From NCBI RefSeq assembly GCF_014192575.1, contig NZ_JACHYC010000001.1, positions 186,001 to 250,000 of the forward strand: a DNA stretch of 64,000 nt, given 5' to 3'. This DNA comes from Variovorax sp. Sphag1AA (GTDB lineage Bacteria; Pseudomonadota; Gammaproteobacteria; Burkholderiales; Burkholderiaceae_C). Every line of letters starts with the position of its first letter. Position 1 is the first letter of the stretch. Under the pieces are notes generated by a model. The model was not told where the DNA came from. It ran no database searches and saw nothing but the letters and a program-made list of their open reading frames with translations. This document shows, one piece after another, positions 1 through 8,871 of the stretch. The position numbers and the translations under genes are program-made.

Positions 1-713
1 AACGAAATGCCGATGCCCGCATGCACCGAGTGCAGCGTCAGGTTGGTGTCGTCGGACTTCATCACCGGCTGCAGCCGCAGTGGCGCTTGCCGGCCGCCGG
101 GGCCTTTGAGCGTGAAGCCTTCGAGGTTCACGTAGCTGGGCACGATGGCATCGAGCTTCGCGAGGTCGGCCGGCGAGGTGGGCAGCCCGCTGCGCGCGAT
201 GCATGCGGGCGCGGCCACCAGATGGAACTGCAGCTTGCACAGCGTCCTTGCAATCAACGCGGGGGAGGGCTCCTGCGTTGCGCGCAGCGCGAGGTCATAA
301 CCGTCAGCCGCCAGGTCGACCTTTCGGTTCTCCAGATGCATGTCGACCACGACTTCCGGGCACTGCTGGCGGTAGCCAGCGAGTACGTTTGCGAAACGCG
401 GAGTCGCGCACCACACGGGCGCGCTCACCTTGAGCTGTCCGCGCGGCGTGGCGCTGGTCTGGCCGATGGCGGCCTCGGCTGCATCGAGCAGATCGAGCGC
501 GCGGCCGCTTTGCTCGTACCAGGCTTGTCCGGCTTCGGTGAGGCTCAGGTGGCGGCTGGAGCGATGAAGAAGCCGTGCGCCGAGCGAATTTTCGAGCTGC
601 GCGACATGCTTGCTGGCCATCGGCGGTGAGATACCGAGACGCTCCGCCGCTGCAGCGAAACTGCCGGATTCGACCACCTCGCGGAAGAGGCGAAGGCTTG
701 TCAGGCGGTCCAT
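1..713 (-). CDS. LysR-family transcriptional regulator (C-terminus off the window)
   Basis: The leftward frame starts at an ATG at 713 and runs off the left edge, giving about 237 residues. The N-terminus (MDRLTSLRLFREVVESGSF) followed by AAAAERLGISPPMASKHVAQLE is a typical LysR winged helix-turn-helix, and the LysR substrate-binding domain begins near residue 90. The protein should bind DNA as a tetramer and respond to a small effector. It lies divergent from the extradiol-type dioxygenase at 804, its probable target, with 90 bases between the two starts. The specific effector cannot be read from the sequence. Confidence 0.9.
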   Translation of the reverse strand, partial: MDRLTSLRLFREVVESGSFAAAAERLGISPPMASKHVAQLENSLGARLLHRSSRHLSLTEAGQAWYEQSGRALDLLDAAEAAIGQTSATPRGQLKVSAPVWCATPRFANVLAGYRQQCPEVVVDMHLENRKVDLAADGYDLALRATQEPSPALIARTLCKLQFHLVAAPACIARSGLPTSPADLAKLDAIVPSYVNLEGFTLKGPGGRQAPLRLQPVMKSDDTNLTLHSVHAGIGIS

Positions 714-757
714 GTCGATTTCCTGTGGAGAAACGAATCGATGCATCGTAGCCCATC

Positions 758-776
758 GATTTCTCATGCGGAAATC
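758..776. promoter_or_regulatory. candidate LysR operator
   Basis: An inverted repeat, GATTTC-N7-GAAATC, lies in the 90-base divergent region between the LysR gene and the dioxygenase gene. A second short palindrome, CGATGCATCG, lies at 739-748. LysR regulators commonly bind interrupted dyads of this size in the divergent promoter. The assignment rests on position and symmetry only. Confidence 0.4.
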
Positions 777-803
777 TCTAGACTCGCCCTCAAGGAGTAA
801 TCC

Positions 804-1640
804 ATGAGCAATACCAACCCACGTCTTCCCACCTATTTCATCTCGCACGGCGGCGGCCCCTGGCCGTGGATGAAGAAGGAAATGGGCCACGCGTACGACA
901 AACTCGAGGCCGCGCTGGCCGATATGCCGCGCCAGATCGGCCGCAAGCCGGACGCGATCCTGATGGTTTCCGCGCACTGGGAAGAGCCTGCCTTCACCGT
1001 GATGGGCAATCCGCGCCCGCCGATGATCTATGACTACGGCGGCTTTCCCGCGCACACCTACGAGGTGCACTACGACGCACCGGGCTCGCCCGAACTCGCG
1101 CGCCGTGTGCAATCGCTGATCGAAGCGGCCGGCCTGCCGGTGCGCATCGATGCCGAGCGTGGTTTCGACCACGGCATGTTCTCGCCGATGGCGGCGATGT
1201 ATCCCAACGCCGAAGTGCCTGTGGTGCAGCTGTCGCTTCGTCGCGGGCTCGATCCGGCGGAGCACATCGCGCTCGGGCGTGCGATCGCTCCGCTGCGCGA
1301 CGAGAACGTGCTGATCGTGGGCAGCGGTTTGAGCTATCACAACCTGCGCGCCTTTGGGCCGCAGGCGCGCGATGTGTCGAAGGCGTTCGACGACTGGCTC
1401 GGGCAGACTGCGGCGGGCACAACGGGCGACCGGCGCAACGAACGACTGCTGCAATGGTCTGCGGCCCCCGCAGCGCGCATTGCGCATCCGCGTGAAGAGC
1501 ACCTGATTCCGCTGATGGTCGCCATCGGCGCTGCCGAGAACGAGGCGGGCGAGCTCGTCTATCACGAGGACGCTTTCATGGGCGGGATCGCAGTCTCGAG
1601 CTTCAGGTTTGGCGAGGCGGGCGCCTCGGCCAACGCCTGA
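804..1640 (+). CDS. DODA-type (class III extradiol) aromatic ring-opening dioxygenase
   Basis: This 278-residue protein belongs to the LigB/YgiD-like family of metal-dependent dioxygenases that open catechol-type rings such as DOPA. The family's metal ligands can be placed at His15 (SHGGGP), His58 (SAHWEE), His179 (GSGLSYHN) and His233 (HPREEHLIPL). A further His123 sits in FDHGMFSP and is a likely active-site residue. Length matches the family (about 260-280). An AAGGAG ribosome site precedes the ATG. It is divergent from a LysR regulator and followed by a hydrolase and an acetyltransferase. The true substrate is not determined; many bacterial members are annotated only by family. Confidence 0.88.
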   Translation: MSNTNPRLPTYFISHGGGPWPWMKKEMGHAYDKLEAALADMPRQIGRKPDAILMVSAHWEEPAFTVMGNPRPPMIYDYGGFPAHTYEVHYDAPGSPELARRVQSLIEAAGLPVRIDAERGFDHGMFSPMAAMYPNAEVPVVQLSLRRGLDPAEHIALGRAIAPLRDENVLIVGSGLSYHNLRAFGPQARDVSKAFDDWLGQTAAGTTGDRRNERLLQWSAAPAARIAHPREEHLIPLMVAIGAAENEAGELVYHEDAFMGGIAVSSFRFGEAGASANA

Positions 1641-1679
1641 GCGCCTGCTGAATCGCCACCGGCGCGTCACAATGCGCCG

Positions 1680-2570
1680 GTGCCTTACTTTTCCACCTTC
1701 GAACCCCTCGCGGAAGCAGAAGCCGTCCGCCTGATCGAGCGCGTCGATGCGCTCGCTACCCACCACGACGTCGAACATGGCGGTGTCCGCGTGCGATGGC
1801 GCCGATTCGGCAAAGACTCGTCGAATCCGCCGCTGGTGCTGCTGCATGGCGGCCACGGCAGCTGGATGCACTGGCTGCGCAATGTCGAGGCGCTTTCGGC
1901 CGCGCATACGCTGTGGCTGCCCGACATGCCGGGCTTCAACGATTCGAATGCGATGCCCGAACCGGCAGCGGGGCAGTCGCTCATCGACGCATTTCTCGAC
2001 ACGCTTCGCGCGACGCTCGACACGCTCGTCGGCGCCGAAACCGAAATCGACCTTGGCGGCTTTTCTTTCGGCGGCCTGATCGCGTCGAAGCTCGGCGCCC
2101 GCCGAGGCCGCATCCGCCGGATGATCCTGATGGGCAGCGGCGGCCACGGCACCCTGCGGCGCATGACGGTGGAAATGATCAACTGGCGCGCCGCCAGCGA
2201 TCGCGATGAGGAGCGCGCCGCACTGCTGCACAACCTCGCTGCGCTGATGCTGCACGACAAGGCTTCCATCGACGCGCTGGCCTTCGCGATCCACGACATC
2301 TCGTGCCACGGCACCCGCTTCCGTAGCAAGGAGATCTCGCTGTCGGGCGGTTTGCAGGTGGCGTTGGAGACCATCGGCGGTCCGCAGTTGCTGGTCTGGG
2401 GCGAGCATGACGTCACGGCCGATTCGCGCCCACTGGTCGCGCAGCTCGTCAAGGATCATCCGCTGCGCGAAGGTACGGTGATCGACGGGGCGGGGCACTG
2501 GGTGCAGTTCGAGCGCGCGGATGAAGTCAACGCGCGGGTGCTGCGCTTCCTGTCGGAGTCGCGCGCATGA
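1680..2570 (+). CDS. alpha/beta-fold hydrolase
   Basis: This 296-residue cytoplasmic protein has the alpha/beta hydrolase layout: an oxyanion-hole motif LLHGGHGSW, a nucleophile elbow GFSFGG, an acid residue in WGEHD and a catalytic His in GAGHWVQFE. The start used is GTG at 1680, 39 bases after the dioxygenase stop; no strong ribosome site is visible, so the start is tentative. The gene overlaps the next one by four bases (ATGA), so the two are translationally coupled. It could hydrolyse a ring-cleavage product of the upstream dioxygenase, as meta-cleavage hydrolases do, but that is inference from position. Confidence 0.85.
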   Translation: MPYFSTFEPLAEAEAVRLIERVDALATHHDVEHGGVRVRWRRFGKDSSNPPLVLLHGGHGSWMHWLRNVEALSAAHTLWLPDMPGFNDSNAMPEPAAGQSLIDAFLDTLRATLDTLVGAETEIDLGGFSFGGLIASKLGARRGRIRRMILMGSGGHGTLRRMTVEMINWRAASDRDEERAALLHNLAALMLHDKASIDALAFAIHDISCHGTRFRSKEISLSGGLQVALETIGGPQLLVWGEHDVTADSRPLVAQLVKDHPLREGTVIDGAGHWVQFERADEVNARVLRFLSESRA

Positions 2571-2998
2571 GCATCGTGATTGCCAAGTATTCGGATGGGG
2601 CCCATCGCGCGGGTGTCGTCGCGCTCTGGCGCAAGACCTTCGACTACGGAACGCCGCACAACGACCCGGACTACTCGCTCGACATGAAGCTGAAGGCCGA
2701 CGATGGATTGCTCTTCGTCGCGCTCCAGGATGGCGCGGTGATCGGCACCACCATGGCGGGCTTCGACGGCCATCGCGGCTGGATCTACTCCGTTGCCGTC
2801 GATCCTTCCGCTCGCCGTCGCGGTGTCGGCGCCGCGCTGGTCCAGCATGCCGAGCAGGCGCTTGCCGCCATCGGCTGCCCGAAGATCAACCTCCAGATCG
2901 TCAGCAGCAACGAAGAGGTCGTCGGCTTCTACAAAGCGCTCGGGTTCAGCGTGGAGCCGCGCATCAGCATGGGCAAGCGGCTTCCCTGGCGTGGGTGA
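2567..2998 (+). CDS. ypeA: GNAT-family N-acetyltransferase, YpeA-like
   Basis: This 143-residue protein has a complete GNAT fold. The acetyl-CoA-binding motif A reads VDPSARRRGVGAALVQHAE, and the C-terminal VGFYKALGFSVEPRISMGK matches the YpeA-type subgroup. Its start overlaps the hydrolase stop by four bases. The acceptor substrate of this family is not established. Length is normal and nothing is missing. Confidence 0.85.
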   Translation: MSIVIAKYSDGAHRAGVVALWRKTFDYGTPHNDPDYSLDMKLKADDGLLFVALQDGAVIGTTMAGFDGHRGWIYSVAVDPSARRRGVGAALVQHAEQALAAIGCPKINLQIVSSNEEVVGFYKALGFSVEPRISMGKRLPWRG

Positions 2999-3010
2999 GG
3001 CGGCCGCTGC

Positions 3011-4024
3011 CTATTGCGCCTGCTTGACCAGACCCAGCTTGCGGATGGTGTCGCCCCATTCGTCGTAGGTCGATCGCGTCAGCGCGGCCAGTGCTTGCGG
3101 GGTCGATGATTCCGCCTCGTAGGCGCCCTGGCGGAAGAAGTCGCGTGTGGCCGGCATGGCAAGCACTTCCACCAGCGCGGCATTGAGCTTCGCGACCACG
3201 GCTTCGGCCATGTGCGGCGGGCCGTAGAAGCCGAGCCAGCTTGCCATGTCCACCCCCTTCACGCCTTGCTCGGACATCGTGGGCACGTCCGGGAGCATCG
3301 GGCTGCGCTTCGGTGCGGCGACCGCCAGCATGCGGACCTTGCCGGTGGCGGTGTTCTGGATGGCATTCCGAGCCGCGTCGAAGTAGTACTGGACGCGACC
3401 CGCGAGGAAATCCTTCGCGGCATCGCTGCCGCCCTTGTACGGCACATGCACCACGTCCAGCCCGGCCTGCCGCGCGAAGGCCTCGCCATAGATATGCGAG
3501 GACGTGCCGGTGCCGAAGGAGGCATAGCTCATCTTGCCCGGGTTGGCCTTGATGTAGGCGATGAGCTCCTGCACCGTCTTGGCAGGCACGCTCGTGTGGA
3601 CCGTCAGGATCAGCGGGCCGCGTGCCCCGAGCGAGATCGGCGTGAGGTCCTTGAACGGGTCGTAGCGGACTTGCGCCAGCGTCTGCGGGTTCTGCGCCAC
3701 CACGGAAGAGGGCGCATACATGAAGGTGTAGCCGTCGGGCGCGGAGCGGATCACTTCTTCCGTCGCAAGGATGAAGCTCGCGCCCGGCTTGTTCTCGACG
3801 ATCACCGTCGTCTGCAGCACTTCGCCCAGCTTGTTGGCGACGAAGCGCGCCTGCGCGTCGGAGGCGCCGCCCGCGGCGAGGCCCAGCACGATGCGGATCG
3901 TTCGGCCCTTTTCCGGGAAGGGCGCAGCGGCGGACGTAGCTAGCGGCAACGCGCCCGCGCTCAGCGCCAGCCAGGCGGAGAAGCGGCGGCGGTTCAGGTT
4001 CGGGCGTGGGTGCATGGTGCTCAT
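3011..4024 (-). CDS. Bug-family tripartite tricarboxylate transporter substrate-binding protein
   Basis: This 337-residue periplasmic receptor belongs to the Bug/TctC family. The first residues carry a signal peptide (RRRFSAWLALSAGALPLATSAAA). Family motifs are visible: IRIVLGLAAGG, VENKPGAS, PDGYTFMYAP, YDPFKDLTPIS, VHVPYKGG and LPDVPT. The ATG at 4024 overlaps the stop of the upstream paralogue by four bases (ATGA), and an alternative ATG lies at 4015. It closely resembles the neighbour at 4021-5019 along its whole length, so the pair is a tandem duplication. No TctA/TctB membrane subunits are nearby. The ligand is probably a small carboxylate, by family. Confidence 0.93.
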   Translation of the reverse strand: MSTMHPRPNLNRRRFSAWLALSAGALPLATSAAAPFPEKGRTIRIVLGLAAGGASDAQARFVANKLGEVLQTTVIVENKPGASFILATEEVIRSAPDGYTFMYAPSSVVAQNPQTLAQVRYDPFKDLTPISLGARGPLILTVHTSVPAKTVQELIAYIKANPGKMSYASFGTGTSSHIYGEAFARQAGLDVVHVPYKGGSDAAKDFLAGRVQYYFDAARNAIQNTATGKVRMLAVAAPKRSPMLPDVPTMSEQGVKGVDMASWLGFYGPPHMAEAVVAKLNAALVEVLAMPATRDFFRQGAYEAESSTPQALAALTRSTYDEWGDTIRKLGLVKQAQ

Positions 4025-5019
4025 TGTTTGGTCAATCCGACTTGCTGGACCATCGTGCCCCAGCGCTCGTAGGTGGACCGCGTGATGGTCGCGAATTCTT
4101 CCGACGTGGTCGCGCCGGCCTCGTAGCCGCCGCTGCGATAGAACTCCTGCACCTGCGGCATGGACAGCACCTTGGTGAGCGCGGCGTTCAACTTTGCGAC
4201 CACTGGCGCCGGCATGCGCGCCGGTCCGTAGAAGCCGAGCCAACTCGGCAGGTCGAGTCCGGCGAACCCTTGTTCGGCGAAGGTCGGTACATCGGGCATC
4301 GCGGCGATACGCGCACTGGCGGCCACCGCGAGGATTTTCACCTTGCCCGTCGCGGAGGTGATGACCGCCGACGAGGCCGAGTCGAACATGTATTGCACGC
4401 GCCCGCCGATCAGGTCCTTGGCCGCATCGGAGCCACCCTTGTACGGGATGTGCACGGCATCGATGCCGGTCTTCTTCACGAAGGCCTCGCCGTAGATGTG
4501 CGAGGAGGTGCCGGTGCCGAACGAGGCGTAGCTCACTTGGCCCGGGTGCGCCTTCACGTAGGCGACCAGTTCCTTGACGTTGTTGGCGGGCACCGTGGTG
4601 CTGATCGACAGGACCAGCGGTCCGCGCCCGCCCATCGAGATGGGCGTGAAGTCCTTGAACGGGTCGTAGGGCACCTGGGCGAAGGTGTGCGGGTTCTGCG
4701 CCATGGTCGACGAGGGCGCGTAAAGCAGCGTGTAGCCGTCGGCCGGTGCGCGGGCGACTTCGCTGGCCGCCAGCATGGTGCTGGCGCCCGGCTTGTTGTC
4801 GACGATGACGGCGGTGTTCAGCACCTCGCCGAGCTTCTGGGCAACGATGCGCGCCTGTGCGTCGGTGCCGCCGCCGGCGGTGAAGCCCACGACGATGCGG
4901 ATCGGTTTGCCCGGCACGGGAAAGGCCTGTGCCAACGCGGCGACCGGCAACAGGCCTGTCAGGGCCGCCGCGCCCAGCACCGAGGCGAAGGCCCGGCGGC
5001 TGGCGCTCGATCTCTTCAT
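4021..5019 (-). CDS. Bug-family tripartite tricarboxylate transporter substrate-binding protein
   Basis: This 332-residue periplasmic Bug receptor begins with a clear signal peptide (MKRSSASRRAF, then a hydrophobic stretch ending ALAQA). The start at 5019 is preferred because an AAAGAGA ribosome site precedes it; in-frame ATGs at 5040 and 5049 lack one. Motifs include IRIVVGFTAGGGTDAQAR, VDNKPGAS, YDPFKDFTPIS and VHIPYKGGSDAAKD. It is first in a two-gene leftward unit, divergent from the FAD oxidoreductase at 5178. The divergent region holds a perfect inverted repeat likely to control both directions. The cluster context suggests its ligand feeds the AcnX/dehydratase pathway. Confidence 0.93.
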   Translation of the reverse strand: MKRSSASRRAFASVLGAAALTGLLPVAALAQAFPVPGKPIRIVVGFTAGGGTDAQARIVAQKLGEVLNTAVIVDNKPGASTMLAASEVARAPADGYTLLYAPSSTMAQNPHTFAQVPYDPFKDFTPISMGGRGPLVLSISTTVPANNVKELVAYVKAHPGQVSYASFGTGTSSHIYGEAFVKKTGIDAVHIPYKGGSDAAKDLIGGRVQYMFDSASSAVITSATGKVKILAVAASARIAAMPDVPTFAEQGFAGLDLPSWLGFYGPARMPAPVVAKLNAALTKVLSMPQVQEFYRSGGYEAGATTSEEFATITRSTYERWGTMVQQVGLTKQ

Positions 5020-5076
5020 GGATGTCTCTTTGGTTTTCATGGATATCAATCATCATGTCCATAAAACAAATCATCA

Positions 5077-5094
5077 TTCAGGGAATACCCTGAA
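5077..5094. promoter_or_regulatory. perfect inverted repeat, candidate operator of the divergent AcnX cluster
   Basis: TTCAGGG-AATA-CCCTGAA is an 18-base perfect dyad in the 158-base divergent region between the Bug receptor pair and the FAD oxidoreductase. The region is markedly A+T-rich compared with its surroundings, as expected of a promoter. The IclR-type regulator two genes to the right is the obvious candidate to bind here. This assignment rests on symmetry and location. Confidence 0.5.
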
Positions 5095-5177
5095 AGAAAA
5101 CGCAGATAAATTCGAAAAATGGAAGATGAAATCAAAATATCATTCATCGCATCGAATCAGACATCCCGCAAGAACGC

Positions 5178-6626
5178 ATGAAAACCGTCGTCCGCACCGA
5201 TGAGCGCATCCTGTCCTCGGACATCTTCGAACGCGACAGCCGCGCCAAGCGCCCCGACCATGGCCACTGGGCCGAGCCCGGCAAGCAGATCCCGGTCTAT
5301 CACCGCTGCGGCGTGCTGGTGGTGGGCGGCGGGCCGTCGGGCACCGCCGCGGCTGCCGCGGCCGCGCATGCTGGCGCCGACGTCGCGCTGCTCGAGCGCT
5401 ACAACCACCTGGGAGGTCTGTCGACCGGCGGTCTTGTGATCTGGATCGACCGCATGACCGACTGGGAAGGCAAGTTGGTCATCCGCGGCTTCGCGGAAGA
5501 ACTGTTCGACCGCCTGCCGGCCGACGCCATCGCCGGTCCGTCGAGTGGTGACTGGGGTTCGCAGGACGAGGCCAAGGCCGCGCACTGGTCTCAGCGTACC
5601 GCCGCGTATCACGGCATCGTTACCTGGTCGCCGACCATCGACCCCGAGCGCCTCAAGCTGCTCTCGCAAGAGATCGTGCTCGAGCGCGGCGTGAAGCTCA
5701 TCTATCACTCGTGGGCCGCCATTCCGATCGTGCAGGACGGCGCGGTCAAGGGCGTGGTGTTCGAGAGCAAGGAAGGGCGCATGGCGATCATGGCCGACGT
5801 GGTGGTGGACGCCACGGGCGACGGTGACCTCTTTGCGCGCGCTGGCGCCGCCTACGTCAACGACATCGAGGAAGCGGACGTGCATCACTGCATGAATACG
5901 TCCTGGCTCTTCGGTGGCGTGGACATGAACCGCTGGATTGAATTCAAGGCCGGCCAGCCCGAAGCCTTCTCCGCCTTCATGGCGCGTGGGCGTGAGCAAT
6001 GCGGCCTGTTCGAGCGGCCTTTTGTCTCGTGGCGCAACGACGTGGCGCTTTTCATGGGGCCGCGGCAGTCGGGCTATTCGGCCCTCGACGTGGACGATCT
6101 CACCGCGGTGGAAGTGCGCTCACACCGCGCGATGGTGGCGCATCTCGACTACTTCCGCGCCCATGCGCCGGGTTTCGAGAACGCGTTCCTGATGTTGAGT
6201 GCACCGCAGATCGGCGTGCGCCACGCGCGTCGGCTGACCGGCGTGGGCGCGGTCCTGCGCAGCCAATGGCCTGAAGGCGTCGCGCTGCCGGACGAGATCG
6301 GCGTGTCGCCCGCGGTGTCGCCCAAGTTCCCGAATATCTCGATTCCCTACGGTGCGCTGGTGCCGCAGCAACTTGATGGCCTGCTCGCCTGTGGTCGCCA
6401 CATCTCGTGCGACCGCAACTCGCACGGCTTCATGCGGGAGATTCCGCAGTGCTGGATCACGGGGCAGGCGGCAGGCGCAGCGGCGGCGCTGGCTTCGCGC
6501 GGCGGCATCGCGCCACGCTTCGTCGATATCGGGGCACTGCAGTCCGAGCTGCTGCGTCAGGGCGTTTATCTGCGTCCGGGCGCTGAGCAGGGCAAGGCGG
6601 CGGTCACCGCCGAGGCGGACGTCTGA
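5178..6626 (+). CDS. FAD-dependent oxidoreductase
   Basis: This 482-residue flavoprotein has an N-terminal dinucleotide-binding fold with the signature VLVVGGGPSGTAAAAAA at about residues 46-62, then LLERYNHLGGLSTGG, which fits the FAD_oxidored (PF12831-like) family. A second FAD contact, VVVDATGDGDLFARAGA, lies near residue 210, and GLLACGRHISCD is near the C-terminus. No signal peptide is seen, so it is cytoplasmic. It heads the rightward AcnX/dehydratase cluster and probably oxidises the imported substrate or an early intermediate. The exact reaction is unknown. Confidence 0.85.
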   Translation: MKTVVRTDERILSSDIFERDSRAKRPDHGHWAEPGKQIPVYHRCGVLVVGGGPSGTAAAAAAAHAGADVALLERYNHLGGLSTGGLVIWIDRMTDWEGKLVIRGFAEELFDRLPADAIAGPSSGDWGSQDEAKAAHWSQRTAAYHGIVTWSPTIDPERLKLLSQEIVLERGVKLIYHSWAAIPIVQDGAVKGVVFESKEGRMAIMADVVVDATGDGDLFARAGAAYVNDIEEADVHHCMNTSWLFGGVDMNRWIEFKAGQPEAFSAFMARGREQCGLFERPFVSWRNDVALFMGPRQSGYSALDVDDLTAVEVRSHRAMVAHLDYFRAHAPGFENAFLMLSAPQIGVRHARRLTGVGAVLRSQWPEGVALPDEIGVSPAVSPKFPNISIPYGALVPQQLDGLLACGRHISCDRNSHGFMREIPQCWITGQAAGAAAALASRGGIAPRFVDIGALQSELLRQGVYLRPGAEQGKAAVTAEADV

Positions 6627-6677
6627 AAGCGTCCCATGCGAGCCTCTACATTGGAGCCTCTTCCAAAGGGTTCCATC

Positions 6678-7520
6678 ATGTCCACTGACAAAAACGACCT
6701 CACCATTTCCGCCGCCGAGACGGCCGATGCGCGCGGGGAGCGCTCCGACACCGTCAGCGCGCTGGAGCGCGGCATCTCGGTGCTGCGCTGCTTCAGCGAA
6801 GAGCAGCCCGTGCTCGGCCATGCCGACGTTGCCCGGATGACCGGCATTCCGCGTCCGACGGTAAACCGGCTCGTCGCTACGCTGCTCTCCATGGGCATGC
6901 TCAAGCCCGCGCAGGCCGCCGACCGCTTCATGCTTGGCCCCGGCGTGGTGTCGCTGGCGCGCGTGTTTCTCGGCAGCCTCGATGTGCGCGCGGTGGCGCG
7001 GCCCAGCATGCAGGCGATGGCGGAGGAGATGGGCGCATCGGTCTACCTCGCAGTGCGCGATGGCATGGAAATGGTGCTGATCGAGGCTTGCCGTCCGCGC
7101 TCGTCGATGTTGTCGGCGCGACTCGATGTGGGCTCGCGTGCGCCGCTGGCCAACTCGGCGCTCGGCCGGGCGTATCTCTCGGCATTGCCGGAGGCACAGC
7201 GCAACCAGCTCGTCGACTCGATGCGCCTGCTGCGCGGCCCCGAATGGAGCGGCATCGAGCCCGCCATGAACCGCGCGATCGGTGAATCGAAGCGGCTGGG
7301 TTTTTGTCTCTCGCTCGGCGAGTTCCATCGGGAGATCAATTCGGTGTCCGTGCCGCTCATCGGCCCGGACGGCGAAGTCATGGCGCTCAACGGCGGCGGT
7401 GCGGCGTTCGTCTTTACCGAAGAACGCCTGCGCAATGAACTCGCCCCACGGCTGCACGACATTGCGCTGACCATCGCGCGCGACATCGGCGGCCACGTAC
7501 CCACACCCTCGTCGGGCTAG
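6678..7520 (+). CDS. IclR-family transcriptional regulator
   Basis: This 280-residue regulator has an N-terminal winged helix (SALERGISVLRCFSEEQPVLGHADVARMTGIPRPTVNRLVATLL, in segments around residues 30-75) and a C-terminal IclR effector domain. The start at 6678 is preferred over the in-frame ATG at 6636 because AAAGGG lies at 6665-6670. It sits between the FAD oxidoreductase and aconitase X and is the likely local controller, probably acting at the dyad at 5077-5094. IclR proteins may repress or activate; the effector is probably the pathway substrate. Confidence 0.92.
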   Translation: MSTDKNDLTISAAETADARGERSDTVSALERGISVLRCFSEEQPVLGHADVARMTGIPRPTVNRLVATLLSMGMLKPAQAADRFMLGPGVVSLARVFLGSLDVRAVARPSMQAMAEEMGASVYLAVRDGMEMVLIEACRPRSSMLSARLDVGSRAPLANSALGRAYLSALPEAQRNQLVDSMRLLRGPEWSGIEPAMNRAIGESKRLGFCLSLGEFHREINSVSVPLIGPDGEVMALNGGGAAFVFTEERLRNELAPRLHDIALTIARDIGGHVPTPSSG

Positions 7521-7575
7521 CGCGCCCGGCGGGGGATCCCCCACGAATGCGCACAGAAGAACGGAGACACAGGTC

Positions 7576-8871
7576 ATGCACCTGAGCGATGAAGAAAAAG
7601 CCATGCGCGACGGCCGCGACGGACCGGCAGTGCAGAAGGCGATGGACCTGCTGATACGTTATGGCGAGGCATTGGATGCCGAGCGGCTGGTCGAGACGCG
7701 CAACGTCTGCGCTTCCATCACATCGACCACGCCCTTCCAGCGCGACTTCGCGATGGCCCGTGGCGGTGGCATGGATGCCGTGTTCTCCGAGTTCAGTCTC
7801 GACAGCCAGGAGACGGTCGAGATTCCGAAGTTCAAGGTATTCACGAGCCACCTCCAGCTGGGCTTCGACCCCGGCCAGCCCGAACGAATGGGCGTGAGCG
7901 AGGAGATCGTCCAGTTCTACGGCAAGAGCGAGCGGCACGCGGCGAGCCTGGGTGCGCAGATCATGAACACCTGCACGCCTTACCAGGTCGGCAACATCCC
8001 GACGCGCGGCGAGCACTGCGCATGGATGGAGTCGTCTGCAGTGGTGTATTGCAATTCGGTGCTCGGCGCGCGCACCAACACTGAAGGTCGCGAGAGCACG
8101 GGCGCCGCGATGCTCACCGGGCGCATTCCGTACTGGGGTTACCACCTCGATGAGAACCGCCGCGCCACACATGTGGTGGAGCTCGACATCGAAGTCGAGT
8201 CAGTGCAGGACTGGGGCCTGCTCGGCTATTACATCGGCGAGCAGGTGCAGGAACGCGTGCCCGTGGTGCACAGCCGGCGCGGCATCTCGCGCGTGCCGAA
8301 CCTGCCGCGTCTCAAGCACTTCGGTGCTGCCGCGTCTTCTTCGGGCGGCGTGGAGATGTATCACATCGTCGGCGTCACACCCGAGGCGATCACGCTCGAA
8401 CAGGCGCTCGGCGCACGCGCGCCAGTCGAGGTGCTGCGCTACGGCGAGGCCGAGCGCCGCGCCACCTTCGAGAAGATCAACAGCACCGGCAAGGACGCCG
8501 AGGTGCAGTACGTGATGCTCGGCTGCCCGCACTACACGATCGAGCAGATCTGGGAAGCCGCACAACTCATCGAGGGACGCAAGGTGCACCCGGACTGCGA
8601 GCTGTGGATCTTCACGCCGCGCGCTATCAAGTCGCTGGCCGACCGCAATGGCTACACGAAGATCATCGAGGACGCGGGTGGCATCCTGATGACCGACAGC
8701 TGCTCCGCCATGAGCCGCGCCGTGCCCAAGGGCACGAAGACCGTCGCGCTCGACTCGGCCAAGCAGGCCCACTACCTGCCCGCCATCCTCGGCGTGCAGG
8801 CCTGGTTCGGCAGCACCGCCGAATGCATCGATGCGGCCTGCACCGGCCGCTGGAAAGGATTCCACGCATGA
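7576..8871 (+). CDS. aconitase X catalytic (large) subunit
   Basis: This 431-residue protein is the large domain of aconitase X (DUF521). Recognisable blocks are CTPYQVGNIPTRGEHCAW, SSAVVYCNSVLGARTN, GYHLDENRRATH, GCPHYTIEQIWEAA and the cysteine-containing MTDSCSAMSRA. AcnX enzymes are iron-sulfur hydro-lyases; characterised members dehydrate cis-3-hydroxy-L-proline (bacteria) or mevalonate 5-phosphate (archaea). The swivel domain is encoded separately just downstream with a four-base overlap, so this is the two-subunit form. The other genes here (IlvD-type dehydratase, porin, Bug receptors) are not the usual hydroxyproline set, so the substrate is open. Confidence 0.9.
   Translation: MHLSDEEKAMRDGRDGPAVQKAMDLLIRYGEALDAERLVETRNVCASITSTTPFQRDFAMARGGGMDAVFSEFSLDSQETVEIPKFKVFTSHLQLGFDPGQPERMGVSEEIVQFYGKSERHAASLGAQIMNTCTPYQVGNIPTRGEHCAWMESSAVVYCNSVLGARTNTEGRESTGAAMLTGRIPYWGYHLDENRRATHVVELDIEVESVQDWGLLGYYIGEQVQERVPVVHSRRGISRVPNLPRLKHFGAAASSSGGVEMYHIVGVTPEAITLEQALGARAPVEVLRYGEAERRATFEKINSTGKDAEVQYVMLGCPHYTIEQIWEAAQLIEGRKVHPDCELWIFTPRAIKSLADRNGYTKIIEDAGGILMTDSCSAMSRAVPKGTKTVALDSAKQAHYLPAILGVQAWFGSTAECIDAACTGRWKGFHA

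Noticed and set aside
3011..5077. A single 688-codon leftward open frame covering both Bug genes
   Set aside because: Only the part from 4024 onward encodes a Bug protein; the N-terminal half is an out-of-frame reading of the second Bug gene, which has its own frame with a full signal peptide.
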